Origin: Aldrovandia affinis
Taxonomy: Eukaryota; Chordata; Actinopteri; Notacanthiformes; Halosauridae
NCBI GenBank assembly: GCA_029706075.1
Contig: JAINUG010000381.1
Span: 310,001 to 374,000 of the forward strand
Direction of reading: 5' to 3'
Length of the DNA stretch: 64,000 nt
Part shown: in pieces, positions 25,530 to 37,405 of the stretch
Numbering within the stretch: the stretch's first letter is position 1
How the letters are laid out: each line of letters opens with the position of its first letter
Made by a program: the position numbers and the translations under genes
Notes under the pieces: generated by a model
Told to the model about the DNA's origin: nothing
Databases searched by the model: none
Seen by the model: only the letters and a program-made list of their open reading frames with translations

Positions 25530-28500
25530 CAGCTTTCTGCGGCAGCCTCACCTTCCTAGCCTCACCGTACAAAGGCGAAGGAGTCTACCTACAGGAGTCC
25601 ACCGAGGGAGGCCAGCTAGGGAGTGCTCGCCGCACGGTAAGTATCATAATGTCTCTTCCTATACTACTTCCTCCGCATCTAACACCATGTGCAACCTCCC
25701 TATTCCAGTCCGTGTCTGCTCTTCTAGATTTCCTAGGAGAGATGCAAGTCACAGGCACAACCTCTCCAATCTCATTCACCCTCCTAGATCCACCTGTGTC
25801 AACGTTGTGGTAGCAGGCGGCCTATGGAACTACCAGTCCATTGGCCAGAAGTCTGATTTCATCTCGGCCCAGGCCTCCCTACTCTCCCTGCAGTTCCTGG
25901 CGCTCACCGGGACATGGATCACTCCGCAGAACACAGCCACCCCTGCTGCTCTCTCCACTGCCTACACCTTCTCCCACACTCCACGACCCACAGGTAGAGG
26001 TGGAGGGACTGGGATACTGATCTCCCCTGTGGAGATTTAGTATTGTTCCTCTTCCTCACTTCTCACCCTCCTCCTTTGAATATCATACTGTCACTGTTCC
26101 ATGTAAACTGCACATTATTGTTCTCTATCATCCACCAGGTCTACTGGGGAGTTTCCCAGATGAGATGGATGCCCTACTCAACTCCTTCCCTGAAGATGGT
26201 TCTCCCGTCCTACTTCTAGGCGACTTCAACCTGCTGCTGGACATCCTTCAGTCCTCCAAATTTCTCCCCCTGCTTCAATCCTTGGACTTCACCATGGCTG
26301 AATCCCCATCCACCCACAAGGTCGGCAACCAACTGGACCTTGTCTTCACTAGGAACTGCACCTCATCCAACATTGTAGTATCTCCTCTGCATGTGTCTGA
26401 CCACTGCTTTCTGTGCTTCCCCCCCACCTCCCCTCTGTGTCTAAACCCTCTTCACCTGCCCCCACTGTCTCTGTCCGTCGCAACCTCCGCTCACTCTCCC
26501 CCACAGCCCTGTCAGCTACTGTTTTATCATCCCTTCCCCCTACTGATGCCTTCTCTCAGCTACCTGCTGAGGAAGCCTCATCCACCCTACTGTCCCCTCT
26601 CTCCTCCTCCTTTGATTCACTCTGTCCTCTCTCCCCTAAACCTGCTCGTCTCCAACCCCCCACCCCCTGGCTAACTGACTGCATTCAGGCTGACCAACTC
26701 AAACTACTAGCGGCAGAAAGGAAATGGAGAAAATCCAAATCCCCTGGGGCCCGGACTGACTTCCACACTCTCCTGGCTACCTTTTCCTCTAACCTCTCCT
26801 GTGCTAAATCTGCATTTTTCTTCTCCAAGATTCAATCTTCTGCTTCAAATCCTTGCAAACTGTACTCTCATCTCTCCTCACCCCTCCTCCTCCCCCACCC
26901 CCCTCCTTTCTAACCGTGGATGACTTTTGCAAGAAGGTCGATGACATTCGCATCTCCTTCTCCCCATCCCCTCCCGCACCTAACCCTCCCTCACCCATCT
27001 CGCTACCAAAACCTCTCCCCCTGTCTTCCTTCTCACCCCTCTCTGACTCTGACCTTTTTAAACTTGTTCACTCCCACCGTCCTACCACCTGCCCTCTCAA
27101 TCCCATTCCTTCTCCCCTTTTCCAGTCCATCACTATGGACATCCTCCCCTTTGTCTCCAATGTTATCAATTCCTCTCTTTCCTCTGACTCCGTCCCCTCT
27201 CCCCTCAATAGCGCCCATGTCATCCCCCTCCTCAAAAAACCCTCTCTGAATCCTGCTGTCGTTTCTAATTACTGATCTGTCTCTCTCTTTTAATTCCTTT
27301 CCAAAACACTGCTCCTCCTTTCCAAAACGTCCATCTCCTACAGAATGACCTGCTTGATCCCAACTAATTTGGGTTCAAGGCAGGCCACTCCACAGAGACA
27401 GCTCTGTTCGTGGTCACTGATGCTCTACAATTGGCAAAGTACCAATCACTCAGCTCCGTCCTCCTCCTCCTCGACCTGTCCGGTGCATTCGACACCGTGG
27501 ACCATCAGATCCTGCTCTCATCTCTCACCGAAATGGGAATCTCTGGATCTGCACTGACATGGTTCAAGTCATACCTGGCTGACCGGTCCTACCAGGTAGC
27601 CTAGAGAGGATCCCTCTCCTCTCCCCACACCCTCTCCACCGGACTCCCTGTACACTAAATCACTTGGTTCGGTCATCTCTGCTCATGGTTTTTCTTATCA
27701 CTGTTATGCCAACGACACTCTTTCTCTCCTTCTCTCCTTCTGAGATCCAGGTTCCGGCGCGGATCTCGGCATGCCTGGCAGTCATCTCTGCCTGTATGTC
27801 CACCCACCACCTGAAGCTGAACCTTGGGAAGACAGAGCTGCTTTTCCTCCCAGCGAAGGGCTCCCCGATGATTGATGCTTCAATCACCATGGAAAGCTTC
27901 ATTGTGTCTCTCAGTCTCTCAGGAGTCTTGGACTGACCCTGGACGACCAGCTGTGCTTCTCGGGCCACATCGCAGTGATCACCCGGACCTGTCGTTTCTC
28001 CTTCCATAACATCCGGAGGACCCGACCGTTCCTCACCCAACAGGCCACACAACTCCTGGTCCAGGCTCTGGTGATCTCACGTCTGGACTACTGCAATTCC
28101 TTGCTGGTAGGCCTGCCAGCCTGTGCCATCAAGCCACTGCAACTGATCCAGAATGCTGCCGCACATCTGGTGTTCAATCAACCCAAGTTTATGCATGTCA
28201 CCCCTCTAATCACCTCTCTGCACTGGCTCCCCATTGCAGCACGCATCAAATTCAAATCTCTGTTGCTGGCTTATCAAGCGGCTACAGGAACTGCTCCACC
28301 CTACCTCCAGACACTCATCACACCCTACACCCCAGGCAGACCCCTGCGCTCCGCCTCCTCTGGCAAACTCTGTCCCATCCCTCCGGGCGCCCGGTAGCCG
28401 CTCCTCGCGGTCTTCTCTGTCCTGACCACTCGTGGTAGAACAATCTTCCGCACACGGTCAGGACCACGGAATCACTTGCCATCTTCCGCAAGAGACTCAA

Positions 28501-28811
28501 AACCCACCCTTTCAGACTCCATACCACTGAATTCTGTCCATCTAGCTAATTGTCATCACCACTGCCTACATGTCTAATATTGCTTTTTGTATATGTGTAC
28601 CTCAAAAAAAAATACAAAAAATATTTACTAACCTTTTCCTTCCCGGTGTTACAGGTATGGTGTGCAGCTGCCAACAATGATGTCTATTGCTGTATTACTG
28701 CACTGATCTCTTGTGCAAACAATGATTGATCATATCATGTATTAATGCACATCTTGTAAGTCGCTCTGGATAAGAGCCTCTGCTAAATGCTTAAAATGTA
28801 AAAATGTAAAA
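25530..28811 (+). mobile_element. L2/UnaL2-clade LINE copy A, degraded
   Basis: Nearly full-length LINE. Endonuclease pieces lie at 25860-26040 (LTGTWITPQNTATPAALS) and 26165-26430 (VLLLGDFNLLLDI, STHKVGNQLDLVF, VSDHCFL). Reverse-transcriptase pieces lie at 27055-27275 and 27410-27604 (DLSGAFDTVDHQILLSSL), and the C-terminal region at 27975-28397 (SRLDYCNSLL, LHWLPIAARIKFK). The catalytic YADD-type motif reads YAND near 27701-27712. Several frames and stops interrupt it. The tail at 28754-28811 has the 'gtcgctctggataagag' stem-loop and AAATGTA-like repeats. Confidence 0.93.
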
Positions 28812-29850
28812 TGATTAACTGCCCAAATCTCCATGCAGCTGTCATATTCAAAGACATACAGTACTTGGCAGTACTCCCACTAAGCAGTTCTCTGATCCTT
28901 GCCTCCACTGAAATGAGAGAAGGGAAAGAGGTTTCAGTATGTACAACACATTGACAACACATTGTAGAAAACTGTTTGGTTGTAGACTGTAGAAATTTAA
29001 GGACACTTTTCTGAGATGCAATTAAAAAAATCAAGGTATACAAAAATTCTGCACTAAACATAAACTGTATTTAATGGGACTCATATACTTGGGAACTTGC
29101 TCCCACAGCACTGTCAACAGCTATACAACATGCCATATATCTCTGCCCAGCTGTCTACACCTTCTGGGGGAAGACAATGTTGCAAAAATGATCTACCAGC
29201 ATCCCTCTATCCTCCTGAATCTCCCTCATTGGTGGTGCCTCTCAAGAACTGAACATCACTCCCCATATTCAAATCTCATAATCATCTCTATCATTGACTA
29301 AAGCTACCAAAACATATGTGTATTTCAATGGTTGAACATCCTTTAAGATCACTTCACTTTAGTAAGGCTTAGCACTACCCTACATGGTAAATGATCCACC
29401 AAGCAAAAAAATGATAAATTGAGAGAAAGAGGAAGAGATGGACAGAAGAAGAAAGCACTGAAGAAGCAAATATTCATCAAAGGAGTGGCATATGGAGGAA
29501 TTGAAGGAGGGAGATCATTTGTGGGAGAAAGCTATGTAGAAATAAGGGGGAGATAGATAGAGGAATGGAGAATCAAATGGAGGTGGAGAGAAGGATAGAG
29601 GGCAGGATAGGGGAAAAAGAGGGAGGGCAAGTCGGAAGCACTCCCTGACGGGGAAGGTACTCTATTTCTCCCCACCCTGCACTTGCCCTCCTGGCACACA
29701 CTTCCTGTCAGGACTCCACACACTTCCTCTCTAGCTGCAGGGAGTCTTGGCTGGAACATTCCTGCAGTATGTCTAATAGAGTACGTAATATACACATGCA
29801 CATGTACACTCATAAACACTCGCTACTTGTTCTCACCATTAAAACCTACA
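28812..29850. other. intergenic, no gene seen
   Basis: Mixed AT-rich and purine-rich sequence (29410-29640 is notably AG-rich). No exon or transposon recognised. Confidence 0.5.
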
Positions 29851-30850
29851 GGGGGTAGACAAAAAAATGGAAACACCAAACAATATATGAACATTTATGA
29901 CTAGTTTGCCCACCCTTTACCTTCATAATAGTTTCAATCATTCTTGTAATACTATTATACATGTTTTTAACTGTTTCTAGTAGGATATTGGACCATTTTT
30001 CAAGAAGGAAAGCCTCCAGTTCTTTGAAAGATGAAGACGGTGGAAATCTACCTCACACTCTACATTCCCGTACTTCCCATATAGGTTCAATGATGTTTAG
30101 ATCTGGTGATTGAGGAGGGCATGGAAGGTGTTTGACTTCATCCTGGTGTTCATGAAACCACTATTGAATCTGTTTAGCATTGTGTATGGGGGCTTTATCA
30201 TCTTGGAATATTCAAGCATCTTGAGGAAACTGTTTGCACTATGGGTGCTCATACTGTAACAGATCCACCACCATATTTAACAGTTAGGAACGGACAATGT
30301 GGGTTGAAGGATTCCTTTGGCTTTCTCCAAACATAAACCCATGCAGATGTAGGAAAAGGAGTAATAGATGACTCATCAGACTATATTACTTCCACTGCTC
30401 AGAAGTCCAGGTTTTTTGCTCTTTACACTAGGTTATGCATGGTTGCATTGGCCTTGGTTACAAGTGATTTCCGAATGGCAGCCCTACCATAAATATGCTC
30501 TGAAAAACTTAGTATAGTTTTTGTTGAGACTGGGTCACGGAGGTATAGATTCAGTTCTGTGGTCAGTTTTGAGGCTGTTGCCTTGTGGTTTTGAGCAACT
30601 ATCCTGTTAAGTGTCTGTCTATTCCTGTCGATGCGCTTCGACTTGCGACCACTGTTCCTCTTTCCTGATGCAGTTTTTCCTTGTTTGGCAAATGCCGTCG
30701 TGATTTTTCGACATACATTAAATAATTTTGCCGTTTCACTGACTGACCCACCTGAAATTCGGTCACGAACTATTTGACCTATACAAATCTGTTAGATCTC
30801 TTGTGTTACTTTAGAAGCTCAAGTTTTAAAGTGTTCCGTTTTTTTAACAT
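29851..30850 (-). mobile_element. decayed Tc1-type transposon
   Basis: The left end 'gggggtagacaaaaaaatgg' is matched in inverted form, imperfectly, near 30824-30850. On the minus strand, broken frames give VWRKPKESFNPHC and VKYGGGSV around 30240-30320 and a SDES-like catalytic block around 30360-30400, typical of Tc1 transposases. A region at 30560-30740 carries the degraded N-terminal DNA-binding part. There is no intact frame. Confidence 0.8.
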
Positions 30851-30929
30851 GAATATAAAACAAATGTGTAGACTTAAAATACTATTACTTCAAAATACAA
30901 CTATGGAGTGAGAAACTTTCCATACTGTC

Positions 30930-31350
30930 ACCTCCTCAATGTGTTACCACCACTGTCATGCTGGTTATCCTTAATCAGGTGTGGATGGTTTGGAACTCTC
31001 TCATGGCTGCGTGTATTCTCTGTCTCCTCTCCTAATAGGTATGCTGCCAAAGCTTACACCTGTTGGGGCTGCACCTGCCCCCGAGCCCTAGATCCCGTGA
31101 GAAGTGTGAGCTGCCCCCATCAACCCTCACCACCACGCCAACCCCAGTTCCTGTATCTGGACCCTCTTCACGTGTTTTTAGCCCCCCCCGACTACCTAAC
31201 TCAGGAGGGGCAAAGTCATCCAGCCCTGAGTCACCTTGGACTGACCATGATATGGTCTTTTTTGGACACACTCTGTGCCGGCCAGAAGAGGATGGGCTCC
31301 CCCCCTTTTAGTCTGGTTCCTCCCAAGGTTTCTCCCTACCAAGGGAGTTT
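30930..31350 (+). repeat. fish dispersed-repeat 3' segment
   Basis: It contains 'agtctggttcctcccaaggt' and 'gatgggctcccccc', a segment I have seen widely dispersed in teleost genomes as part of a retroelement. It directly abuts the tail of the minus-strand L2 copy. Family not determined. Confidence 0.4.
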
Positions 31351-31352
31351 TT

Positions 31353-33240
31353 CATTACATTACATTACATTACAGGCATTTGGCAGACGCTCTTATCCAG
31401 AGCGACATACAACAAAGTGTTAACCGTAGTCAAGAACAGTTTAGCTGAAAGCCACCCTCGTGGGAAGTACTGTTCCTAGGTGCTAGGTGCAACCACATAG
31501 TTAAACTAGGACCCTGTAGGTAAAACTGTAGCCACAATTCAAAGGTAGCAATAAAACAATCAATGGAGAAAATAATGCCTAAGCCTAATATAATACATAA
31601 ACAAGTAGACATGTGTAAAACTAAGCAACTATGTCCCTAAGTTAACAAAAACCGGACTACGGGGAGAGGTGCACCCTGAAGAGGTGAGTCTTCAGTTGTC
31701 GCTTGAAGATGGCCAGGGTCTCAGCTGTTCTGACTTCCACAGGAAGGTCATTCCACCATCGTGGAGCCAGAACCGACAGGAGACGTGACCAGGAAGCGCA
31801 GGTGCGGGGGGTGCTAGGCGTCCTGAGGTAGCAGAACGGAGTGGTCTGGCAGGTGTGTAGGGTTTGAAGATCTTGAGGAGGTATGTTGGAGCTGATCCCT
31901 TGACTGCCTGGTATGCTAGGACCAATGTCTTGAATTTGATGCGAGCTATAACAGGCAGCCAGTGGAAGGTAGTGAGCAGGGGGGGACATGGGCTGCAGCG
32001 TTCTGGATGAGTTGTAGGGGTCTGATGGTAGATGTGGGAAGGCCAGCCAGGAGCGAGTTGCAGTAGTCCAAGCGGGACAGTACCATTGCTTGGACCAGGA
32101 GCTGGGTAGAGTACGTGGTAAGGAAAGGACGGATTCTCCTGATGTTATACAGGAAGAATCTGCACGCCCGGCTTACCGCTGCAATGTTCATTGATAGGGA
32201 CAGCCTGTTGTCCATCACCACACCGAGATTCTTTGCGCAGGGTGATGATGTCACCAAGGTGTCACCTAGAGAAATGGAGAAATCAAGGTGGGGAGAGTTT
32301 AGGGCAGGAATGAAGATTAGTTCTGTTTTACCTGGGTTGAGCTTTAGGTGGTGACTGTCCATCCAGCTCTGAATGTCCCTCAGGCAAGCAGAGATGCGGG
32401 TAGAGACCTGAGTGTCTGATGGGGAGAAGGAGAGAAAGAGTTGAGTGTCATCAGCATAACAATGGTAAAATAAGCCGTGGGCAGAGATTACAGAGCCAAG
32501 GGAGCGGGTGTACAGGGAGAAGAGAAGGGGACCGAGGACTGAGCCCCGTGGAACCCCGGTGGGGAGGGAGCAAGGCGGTGATACTTTACCAGCCCAGGCA
32601 ACCTGGAAGGAGCGACCGGAGAGATAGGAATCAATCCAGGCGAGGGCTGTACCGCAGATCCCTGTTGCTGCCAGGGAGGACAGGAGGATGGAGTGCTCCA
32701 CAGTGTCGAAGGCAGCTGATAGATCAAACAGGATCAGGATGGAGGAGAGGGAGGCTGCTCGTGCGGTGTGCAGTGCCTCATTGACCGAGAGGAGAGCGGT
32801 TTCTGTCGAGTGACCAGGTCTGAAGCCGGACTGGTGGGGGTCCAGCAGGTTATTTTCTGTGAGGAAAGCAGAGAGTTGGTTAGATACCGCTCTTTCGAGG
32901 GTTTTAGACAGGAAGGGGAGGAGGGATACTGACAGGAAGGGGAGTCAATTCTGGATGACTGAGGGGTCTAGAGTGGGTTTTTTCAGCAGAGGGGTGATAT
33001 GGGCCCTTTTGAAGGGCGAGGGGAAACAACCAGAAGACAGGGAGGAGTTCACAAGGGAGGTGACGAATGGGAGGATGTCAGGTGTGATAGCCTGGAGGAG
33101 GGATGAAGGGATAGGGTCGAGGGCACAAGTGGTAGGGCGGTGGGAAATATCAGAGTGTGAGAAGGGAGACTTGCCACTTTCCTTGCCACTGTTGCGTTTA
33201 GGCTTGCTTTTGGGGGGGTCTAGGCCTGGGTTCCCCATTT
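31353..33240 (-). mobile_element. L2/UnaL2-clade LINE copy C, 5'-truncated
   Basis: Minus strand. The reverse transcriptase starts near 33238 (STHRPTTC-like, ITPDILPFV, PLLKKPTLDP). The main frame at 31946-32701 keeps the YADDTQLFLSF catalytic motif, and the C-terminus is at 31657-31989 (APRWWNDLPVEVR). The 3' end is the stem-loop 'cgctctggataagagcg' followed by about four TGTAA-type repeats (31353-31420). The endonuclease half is absent. It is a different subfamily from copies A and B by the tail repeats and RT residues. Confidence 0.93.
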
Positions 33241-34942
33241 ATTATACGCATTGATTCAAACACTCACAGATTAGGCTACAAGACCTAGAGGCTAAAAGTG
33301 TTTTCTTTTTAAAACACCGTTTATATTGTTAAGCCTGTCATTCCATTTTTTAACCTATAAAACGTTTTTTTTCCCCAACGGGTGCATTTACAAGTTGATT
33401 TCCCTCCGCAGGCCACTAGGTGTCCCTATCTGTTAGCAAATGTGGGAGTTCCTGTTGTACATCCACATTAATCCAACACATTGCCGATAGCCGACCGTAA
33501 TCAGGCAGCCTATATGAGCGTGATACATTAGGCTACTCACTGCTGACGTAAGAAAATAGTAATTAAACACTTCGTGGCTCTGTGCTTATGCTTTTTACTG
33601 ACTTTACTGTAGGGCAGGCTACACAGCAGGGTTGTGGAATTCCATATCCGAATTTTCGAAAATATCCGAAATTCAGGTATCTTTTCAATGAAAAGTAATG
33701 GTCATTAAATAAATTAAATGAAAAATGAAATTACCCCATGAGATGTAGGTTATATGCTATTTACACTTACGTGTACAAGGGTGGAAATACCAGCTTTCGT
33801 GACTTTGCGTTTGACCTTTCTAGAAAAAAGAGGTAATCCCCGAATAGAATAGACTGTCGGAGATATGGAAAACTGCTGCTCCGTTATCTGAGTTGCCTGG
33901 GCTACCATCTGGGAGCTGGGCCGGTGAAGATACTTTGTTATTAAACGGGGAGTTTGTTTATATTGGAAAATGCAGCGTTTTGTCATAAATGACACTGAGA
34001 GCCGTTAATACATAATGTTCTTCTCTCGAGAATAAATGAAAGCCCTTCACCCCTCGCACACTGTCCCTTTTTCGTTATTCGTGGCTGCCAAAGAATGCAG
34101 GCATTTATCCCATAGAAAGGGAAATGTTGCTAGCAGCCTATACTCTTTGTCCCCTCTGTTTGTAATAAAGCTTTTCATGAATAGGTCTGTAGGCTCGAAT
34201 GACGTGTATATCTTCAGTGCATTGGACATCATAAGGTAGTATGCTTTCCCAGCATTGAAATAAGATAACGATCAGATAAGCCTTCAATTGAAATGATCAG
34301 GTTACCAGTGGAGAACATTTTGGCTCTGAGTTCATAAGCGCAATAAACTGGAATAAACGAACGAACGACTAAAACGCCTGCAAGTTTTCAAGAAGCATAT
34401 TCAGACAATAATAAAACAAATAATTTAGAATACACACGCACACGCGTCATGTGTAGGATTAATATAGGCGGACATTTACAGACCATTCCAAATAAATAGT
34501 TGTGTCCCCTCGCCCCCCTTCATACTAATTCAGCTATTAAATCTACTTCTAGGCTACTACTAACACTATGCCTACTATCGCAAGAGTTCAGGTGAACAAT
34601 ACTTTTAAGTTTCATTTGGCTGTATTTTGCTGTGCATAGTCCGTTCTATCCACGTAGAGATGATAGGCCTCCATACAAATTATATACCATTTATGTTTGA
34701 GCAATTTTGTCAAATTTTCTTGATTATTATGGAATTTCATATTATTTTCATGTGGTATAATTCCCATAACAAATCAATTTGATCGAAGAATCCACTCTTA
34801 AAGAAGAATACACTTAAAATGGTGTAAAAAGGTAACGATGAGATATGGGATTATTATAATTACTACTATTAAAGAAATTAGTATAAAATACAATATAATC
34901 ATAATAATAATCATAATCATAATCATAATCATAATCATAATC

Positions 34943-34977
<35 letters not shown>

Positions 34978-36350
34978 CATTCGTATGGGCATAATGGCTC
35001 CGCTTAATGTATTATAACAGTTATAAATTACTGTTAACATTACAAATTACTTGGCAAAGTTTAAGTTTGACAAACTTTGACACAATCTTATGCAAGTCTG
35101 GAGAAAGAGCCGAAATGTTACATTGACACTGTTCCCAATCGACTCGTTGCACACCTTGCAAGCTCATTACAACTGCTAATTACATTATTGAAAATGAGTG
35201 GGAGAAATATTGGCCGCGTGCGAACGCCAGTTACCAAAGCGTTACACCTATCATACTGTCATAGATTAGCATTGATATACAGTATATGATTCTTCAACAT
35301 CGCTCTATTTATTTATTGAAAACGATCTTACAAACACGCATGCATACACACACTGGAGAGAGAGACATCATACTTTGTTTGGGATAATAAATCAGATAAT
35401 AAAAAAATGGTGTCACTCTGGGCCGCAAGGCAGGGTTTTGTAGCACCAATACATTTATAAAAATCATTAACATTACCCGGTACATTCAATTTTCCCAAAC
35501 AAAATAGTGATAACAAATCATTTGATCTGTGCGCTCCATGTCACTGACCACTCAGATAAGGGCCAAATATTTACCCCACCCACCCCATTTGACTTGATGA
35601 ATATTATTATTTCAGTCACACAAATACACAGGTAAATCAGCACTACTGACCCACTAGTAGCCTACTGCCCACTAGATTTGTATACATCAATTGGGCTGTA
35701 CGTAATTATTATACATCAACTTATGACATGGAAGTTGACAAACAATACAGGTAATTAGCTATATTGCTTGTTGACTGTACAGGTAATAATGAGCTATACT
35801 GTATGCTCAAAAATATGTAAAAATTATATTATTTTATACTAGTACAATTACTCAGATAAATTATTTTTGGTTTAACAAGAAATATGTGTTAGAAGTAGCC
35901 TGTTTAGTTTTCGAGCTGCAGTGTGGCCAAAATTGTTTGTTATAATTTCCCTTCCTTTTATATCAGTATTTTTATTGGCAGACCACTTTTGCAAGTGTTT
36001 CTTTACATACATATAGATAATATACATTGCATAGGGGAGTACCGTGGAGTTTTTGTACGTTAAAGCAACACAATTCAGAAACATTGGAAGGAAATCTTAT
36101 AAATAATAGAGATCCACTAATAGTTGAATTTAAGGAATGTCACAGATCACATAACACACATGGATAAAGTGTACATATAGACAATATGCACCCATAAAAA
36201 CAAATATAGCCCCGGCCTATACACGTGAGCACGTTTTAAACCTGTACATATTACTCTGTGCCATCCCCTATCTGTCTCTATCAACCTGCGAGATCTTCTC
36301 AAGTAAATGATGCATTCGATGCATCCAGTGTATTTGTTGTGTGAGTTTGA
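33241..36350. other. intergenic, no gene seen; TAATCA microsatellite
   Basis: No exon recognised. An (ATAATC)n then (ATA)n tract occupies about 34897-34977. An imperfect inverted motif 'atatccgaattttcgaaaatatccga' lies at about 33642-33668. Sequence beyond 34 kb looks like unique non-coding DNA. Confidence 0.5.
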
Positions 36351-36354
36351 AAAG

Positions 36355-36495
36355 GCGGTGATAATCTGGGGGTGAGAGATAAGAAACACCATTTATTCAG
36401 CAGCACTTTGGAGCCTATTTCCAGCTCCGATCCGCCCCAGTCTCCCGACACCTCCAGCAGCTCACTGATAACGATTAGGCTATTTATTATCTCCA
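36355..36495. promoter_or_regulatory. candidate enhancer: cluster of four GATA motifs
   Basis: TGATAA 36359-36364, AGATAAG 36377-36383, TGATAA 36466-36471 and inverted TTATCT 36487-36492 fall within 135 bp of unique, non-repetitive sequence about 12 kb upstream of gata2. Motifs are seen directly; function is inferred from GATA2 autoregulation. Confidence 0.35.
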
Positions 36496-36606
36496 CAAAG
36501 AACAAAGATTAGCTACCGCCGATGAAAAATTACCCCTCGAAGGTAATAATCAAAAGAAGGAGGATCCGGGATCCGATGAGCATATGATTTATTTTTTTAT
36601 TCAGAG

Positions 36607-36761
<155 letters not shown>

Positions 36762-37324
36762 CACACAATAATGATTGAAATGGCATTTGATTCGTGTTTT
36801 ATTGTCTCTGTCCTTGACACAGAGTCAGTAATCCAACGCCCAAAACAAATGGACGAAGTCTACCACTGCTGTTTATTTCTACAGATGCAATCAAAATAAA
36901 GAGGATGACGATGATGGTGGCAATGAGGATGTTGATGAAGAGGAAGATGAAGAATGCATTTTCACATGAATAATTAGGTCAAGGGCATGAATATTAGCAG
37001 TCAAATACATTTGAATGGTTTTTAATTTTTTTCTAATTTAATGTCATTGATTGCCACTGTAAAAAAATATTTGGGCAAATTGATTTTCAATCCAGAACTC
37101 AGGCTAGGCTACTTGAAACATATATGTCTGCAATGCATGTACATTGCAGCATGGATGTGAATATTTCGATTATGTTTTCTTAAATGTCAAATGTAAATTA
37201 CATCATGGGAATTTTTGTTTATGTAATTCAAATTCTCAGCTCTATCAAAATGATACATTGCTGTCTGTACGTATGCGCGCGTGTGTGTGTGTGCGTGGAT
37301 GAGAGATGACCAGTAGGCCTTGCT

Positions 37325-37405
37325 AGCGTGATAAATTAAAAGTATTTTCTAATCCGGGCCCGAGATAGAAGTGGATGTTCGTTAAAGATAAGGTTTTATC
37401 ATGCG
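37325..37405. promoter_or_regulatory. candidate enhancer: GATA motif pair and flanking sites
   Basis: TGATAA at 37329, AGATAG at 37363, then AGATAAG (37386-37392) facing TTATCA (37396-37401), giving two GATA motifs in opposite orientation separated by a few bases. More GATA cores follow near 37540 and 37710. Non-repetitive context. Confidence 0.35.

Noticed and set aside
30908-31423. 171-codon + strand frame as a gene
   Set aside because: It overlaps a dispersed fish repeat and the tail of an L2 element; no domain.
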